From JACQFK01 sp041482015 (lineage in GTDB: Bacteria > Planctomycetota > MHYJ01 > JACPRB01), in contig JBGPCZ010000003.1 of assembly GCA_041482015.1 (NCBI GenBank), positions 31,508 through 95,507 of the forward strand: a stretch of 64,000 bases of DNA. The letters are read 5' to 3'. Of this stretch, positions 61,537 through 64,000 are shown piece after piece (the stretch's first letter is position 1; each line of letters begins with the position of its first letter). The notes beneath the pieces are model-generated. The model worked only from the letters and a program-made list of their open reading frames with translations. It ran no database searches and had not been told where the DNA came from. Made by a program: the position numbers and the translations under genes.

Positions 61537-62274
61537 ATGAAGCTCCTCGTCGTCCTGGCGCTCCTCCTTCCCCGGCAGAAGCAGGAGGAGAAGGCCTTCG
61601 ATCCCGCCGTCCACGAAGCCACCCGCACGTTTGCGTTCGAGGACTTCCGCGTCATCCCGGTCCGGGTGCATCTCCTCCACTCGAAGGAGGAGGACGCGCT
61701 CGACTGCAAGCTCGAGGAGAAGGACGTGCGCCGGGTCTTCGAGAAGATCAACCGGATCTGGAACAAGGCGGGGCTCGCGCCCGCGATCGAGTCGATCGTC
61801 GGCGAGGACGCCGTGCGGCCCGAGGGATTCGACCCCGCGGTGCTCAACGCCTTCAAGTCCACGCGACCCGAGAAGAGCCGCGAAGCCGGGATGGCCCACG
61901 TCTACTACGTCCACCGGCTGCCCACGAACGGCGTCTACATGGGCCACGCGGATTCGATCTTCGTCAAGGACACCTCCGCACTCCGCCCGGTGAAGGGCGG
62001 CGTGGACGAGCCGATCCCGCGGGTCACCTCGCACGAACTCGGCCACGCGCTGAGCCTGCCCCACCGCCAGGACACCATCAACCTCATGGCCTCCGGGACG
62101 ACCGGCTGGTCGATCAACGACGCGGAGATCGAGACCGTCCGCGCGTGGGCGGACAAGCAATCCTGGATCCTCGCGCCCAAGGCGGCCTTCGAGAAGAAGT
62201 ACTACGGCGCGCTCGCCGCGCTTCCCGGCGAAAGCGAGCTCAAGGAGAGGGCCAAGGCCGCGCTGAAGCCGTAG
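61537..62274 (+). CDS. secreted metzincin-like zinc metallopeptidase
   Basis: 245 residues with a short signal peptide (LLVVLALLL). The zinc motif HELGHALSLPH (H166, H170, H176) and the downstream Met-turn LMASGTTGW match metzincins (matrixin-like). The N-terminal 130 residues form the usual upper subdomain, with HVYYVHRLP and YMGHADSIFV strands. No propeptide cysteine switch is visible. Co-transcription with the GtaA-like gene (six-base gap) suggests a shared envelope or extracellular role in peptide use. Confidence 0.85.
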   Translation: MKLLVVLALLLPRQKQEEKAFDPAVHEATRTFAFEDFRVIPVRVHLLHSKEEDALDCKLEEKDVRRVFEKINRIWNKAGLAPAIESIVGEDAVRPEGFDPAVLNAFKSTRPEKSREAGMAHVYYVHRLPTNGVYMGHADSIFVKDTSALRPVKGGVDEPIPRVTSHELGHALSLPHRQDTINLMASGTTGWSINDAEIETVRAWADKQSWILAPKAAFEKKYYGALAALPGESELKERAKAALKP

Positions 62275-62308
62275 CACCCTGTCCGTCGTAATTCGTGATT
62301 CGCCCGGG

Positions 62309-62314
62309 TACACT
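62309..62314 (+). promoter_or_regulatory. -10 box TACACT, predicted leaderless
   Basis: Ends eight bases before the ATG at 62323; no ribosome binding site in GGCTTCGC. Confidence 0.45.
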
Positions 62315-62322
62315 GGCTTCGC

Positions 62323-64000
62323 ATGCGGGCTGCCGTTCTCGCCTTCTTCTTCATCTCCGGTCTGTGCGGCCTGCTCTACGAGGTCGTCTGGCTCCGCGTG
62401 GCGGGCACGGTCATCGGGAACACCACGTACGCCCTCGGCACGGTGGTCGGTGTCTTCATGGGCGGCCTGGCGCTCGGCGGCTGGGTCGGGGGACGCGCGG
62501 CCGATCGCCGGAAGGGCGCGGACCTCCTCCGCCTTTATGGATTCCTCGAGGGGGGCATCGCCGTCAGCGCTCTCGTCGTACCGTTCCTCGTGTCCGCCAG
62601 CGAGCCCGTCTTCCGAGTGCTCTGGAATGCGCTCGACCAGGCCCCGGCCGTGTACGCCGCACTCCGGGTCCTCCTGGTCGGGCTGGTCCTGATCGTGCCC
62701 ACGACGCTCATGGGCGCGACGCTTCCCGTGCTATCGCGATACCTCTCTGACTCCGGCGAAACGGCGGCGCGGCAGGCGGGCCTCGCCTACGCCATCAACA
62801 CCTTCGGCGGCGTCGCGGGCACCCTCCTTTCCGGCTTCTGGATGATCCCCTCGCTCGGCCTGCGCGCGACGACGCTCGCCGCGGCGGCCCTCAACCTCGC
62901 GATCGGTGTGGCCTCCGTGGCCCTGGCCTTCGGGAAACCAGGCGAGACGCGTAAGTCCCTCCCTCCCGGACCGCCACCCCACCGGTCCGCCCTCGTCGTC
63001 GCCGCCCTCTCGGGATTCGCCGCGCTCGTCTACGAAGTCGCCTGGACGCGCTCGCTCGTCATCGCGATGGGATCGACGGTCTACGCGTTTACGCTCATCC
63101 TGACGATGTTCATCCTCGGCCTGGCCGCCGGGAGCGCGGTCGCGTCCCGCCTCGTCCGTGATCCGCGTCGCGCCGCCCCGGCTCTCGCCCTGCTGCAGGC
63201 GGCGATCGGGGTCTCGGCGCTCGCCCTGATCCCGTCCCTCGGGAACCTCCCGCTTCGCGTTGCGGAGCTGGTGGAACTCCACCGATCGAGCTTCGGGGAA
63301 CTCCTCCGCTCCGAGGCCTGGCTGATCGCGAAATTCGTCTTCGTCCCGGCGCTCCTGATGGGGGCCGTCTTCCCCTTTGCGTTCCGGATGGCGGCGGGCT
63401 CGGCCGACGCGGTGGGCCGCTCGGTCGGCGCGGTCTACACGTGGAACACCCTCGGAAGTATCGCCGGGTCGCTCGCCGCCTCGTTCCTCCTGGTTCCCTG
63501 GATCGGGCTTGCGGCCTCGATCAAGTGCGCCGCCACCGTCAACCTGGCCGTCTCCGCCGCTCTCCTGGCCACGCCGGCCATCCGCGTCGCCGCCCTCCCC
63601 GCTCTCGCCGCGGTTGGCGCGTGGTTCATCCCCGCCTGGGATTCGAGGGTGACCGCGAGCGGCGCGTACCTGTACGCCGAGAGGGCAAAGCCGCTCGGGA
63701 TGGACCTCAAGACCTACATCGAAACCGAGTCGAGGATCGTCGCCGAGTACTGGGACGCGTACGGATTGACCACCGTCCACGAGTCCGGGAAGACCGGCCT
63801 CTCCATCCGGGTGAACGGAAAGGCCGACGCGTCGACCAGCACCGAGGACATGCCCACGCAGCGACTGGTCGGCCACCTGGGGCTCCTCCACCACCCCGCG
63901 CCCAAAAGAGTCCTGGTCATCGGCCTCGGGAGCGGCGTGACGCTGGGAGCCGCCGCGGAGCATGCCGCCGACGCCATCGATTGCGTGGAGATCTCGGACG
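62323..64000 (+). CDS. spermidine-synthase-like protein fused to a multi-helix membrane domain, cut by window edge
   Basis: 559 codons are visible and the frame is open at the right edge. The N-terminal part (about 1-430) is a membrane protein with two related halves, each opening with a helix and a FISGLCGLLYEVVWLRV / ALSGFAALVYEVAWTRS sequence, so an internal duplication of a six-helix unit is likely. After about residue 430 a soluble domain begins, and near the end the nucleotide-like VLVIGLGSGVTLGAAAE and VEISD match the spermidine synthase catalytic fold. Such fusions are common in Planctomycetota and Acidobacteriota and are usually named fused MFS/spermidine synthases; substrate unknown. 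The start is the ATG at 62323 behind TACACT. Confidence 0.85.
   Translation, partial: MRAAVLAFFFISGLCGLLYEVVWLRVAGTVIGNTTYALGTVVGVFMGGLALGGWVGGRAADRRKGADLLRLYGFLEGGIAVSALVVPFLVSASEPVFRVLWNALDQAPAVYAALRVLLVGLVLIVPTTLMGATLPVLSRYLSDSGETAARQAGLAYAINTFGGVAGTLLSGFWMIPSLGLRATTLAAAALNLAIGVASVALAFGKPGETRKSLPPGPPPHRSALVVAALSGFAALVYEVAWTRSLVIAMGSTVYAFTLILTMFILGLAAGSAVASRLVRDPRRAAPALALLQAAIGVSALALIPSLGNLPLRVAELVELHRSSFGELLRSEAWLIAKFVFVPALLMGAVFPFAFRMAAGSADAVGRSVGAVYTWNTLGSIAGSLAASFLLVPWIGLAASIKCAATVNLAVSAALLATPAIRVAALPALAAVGAWFIPAWDSRVTASGAYLYAERAKPLGMDLKTYIETESRIVAEYWDAYGLTTVHESGKTGLSIRVNGKADASTSTEDMPTQRLVGHLGLLHHPAPKRVLVIGLGSGVTLGAAAEHAADAIDCVEISD

Noticed and set aside
1..64000. tRNA, rRNA, CRISPR, insertion sequences, prophage or integrase genes
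   Set aside because: No cloverleaf T-loop consensus, spaced direct repeats, transposase or phage-like frames were seen on either strand; composition is uniform throughout.

Overview
GC-rich bacterial chromosome (roughly two-thirds G+C by eye), almost wall-to-wall genes: 53 protein genes are called, no gap exceeds 300 bases, and many neighbours overlap by 1-11 bases (ATGA, GTGA, ATGGSTAA). The gene families point to Planctomycetota or a close ecological analogue: a DUF1592/DUF1552 pair with c-type heme motifs, Tat-exported Gfo/Idh/MocA proteins, DUF1080, an ECF sigma factor next to a FecR-like protein fused to a hydrazine-synthase-alpha-like heme protein, many lipoproteins and secreted beta-propellers. 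Acidobacteriota share several of these families, so phylum is inference. I see no tRNA, rRNA, IS element, prophage, CRISPR array or replication origin.

Layout. 1-6.1 kb: Cu+ ATPase (5' cut by the window edge), convergent with DUF1592-DUF1552. 6.1-12.5 kb: a small zinc-ribbon membrane protein, then a leftward operon MBL hydrolase - duplicated-domain lipoprotein - ResB - CcsA - LarE (System II cytochrome c maturation, matching the CxxCH proteins nearby). 12.5-16.7 kb: ECF sigma plus FecR/HzsA-like giant. 16.7-20.2 kb: threonine dehydrogenase with endonuclease IV, HD-GYP regulator, small membrane protein. 20.2-24.9 kb: five-gene overlapping leftward operon guanine deaminase-like - BtuF-like - diiron oxygenase-like - Nfu N-domain - BioB. 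24.9-31.1 kb: Rieske protein, crotonase, secreted tricorn-M28 fusion, SDR. 31.1-35.5 kb: thioredoxin/NHL protein, NagZ-like protein lacking catalytic residues, Kbl (partner of Tdh in threonine breakdown). 35.5-42.0 kb: Pro/Arg-rich secreted protein, DUF309, methyltransferase, YdjC deacetylase, then a five-gene chain starting with a double YceI lipoprotein. 42.1-48.0 kb: triple amidohydrolase, permuted DNA methylase, ApbE. 48.0-58.0 kb: carbohydrate-type block (three Gfo/Idh/MocA paralogues, ROK regulator, sialidase-fold protein, HEAT-repeat protein, DUF1080). 58.0-64.0 kb: STAS/Ada-like fusion, parvulin, zinc-ribbon protein, GtaA-like glutaminase, metallopeptidase and a spermidine-synthase-like membrane protein cut by the right edge.

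The strongest cross-cutting signal is regulatory. At least eleven operon heads have a TANNNT box ending only 6-8 bases before the start codon and no usable ribosome binding site, which predicts leaderless mRNAs; other genes in the same window carry ordinary GGAGG sites. The most interesting gene-level candidates are the diiron/Nfu-N/BioB module, the FecR-HzsA fusion, the tricorn-M28 fusion and the triple amidohydrolase.
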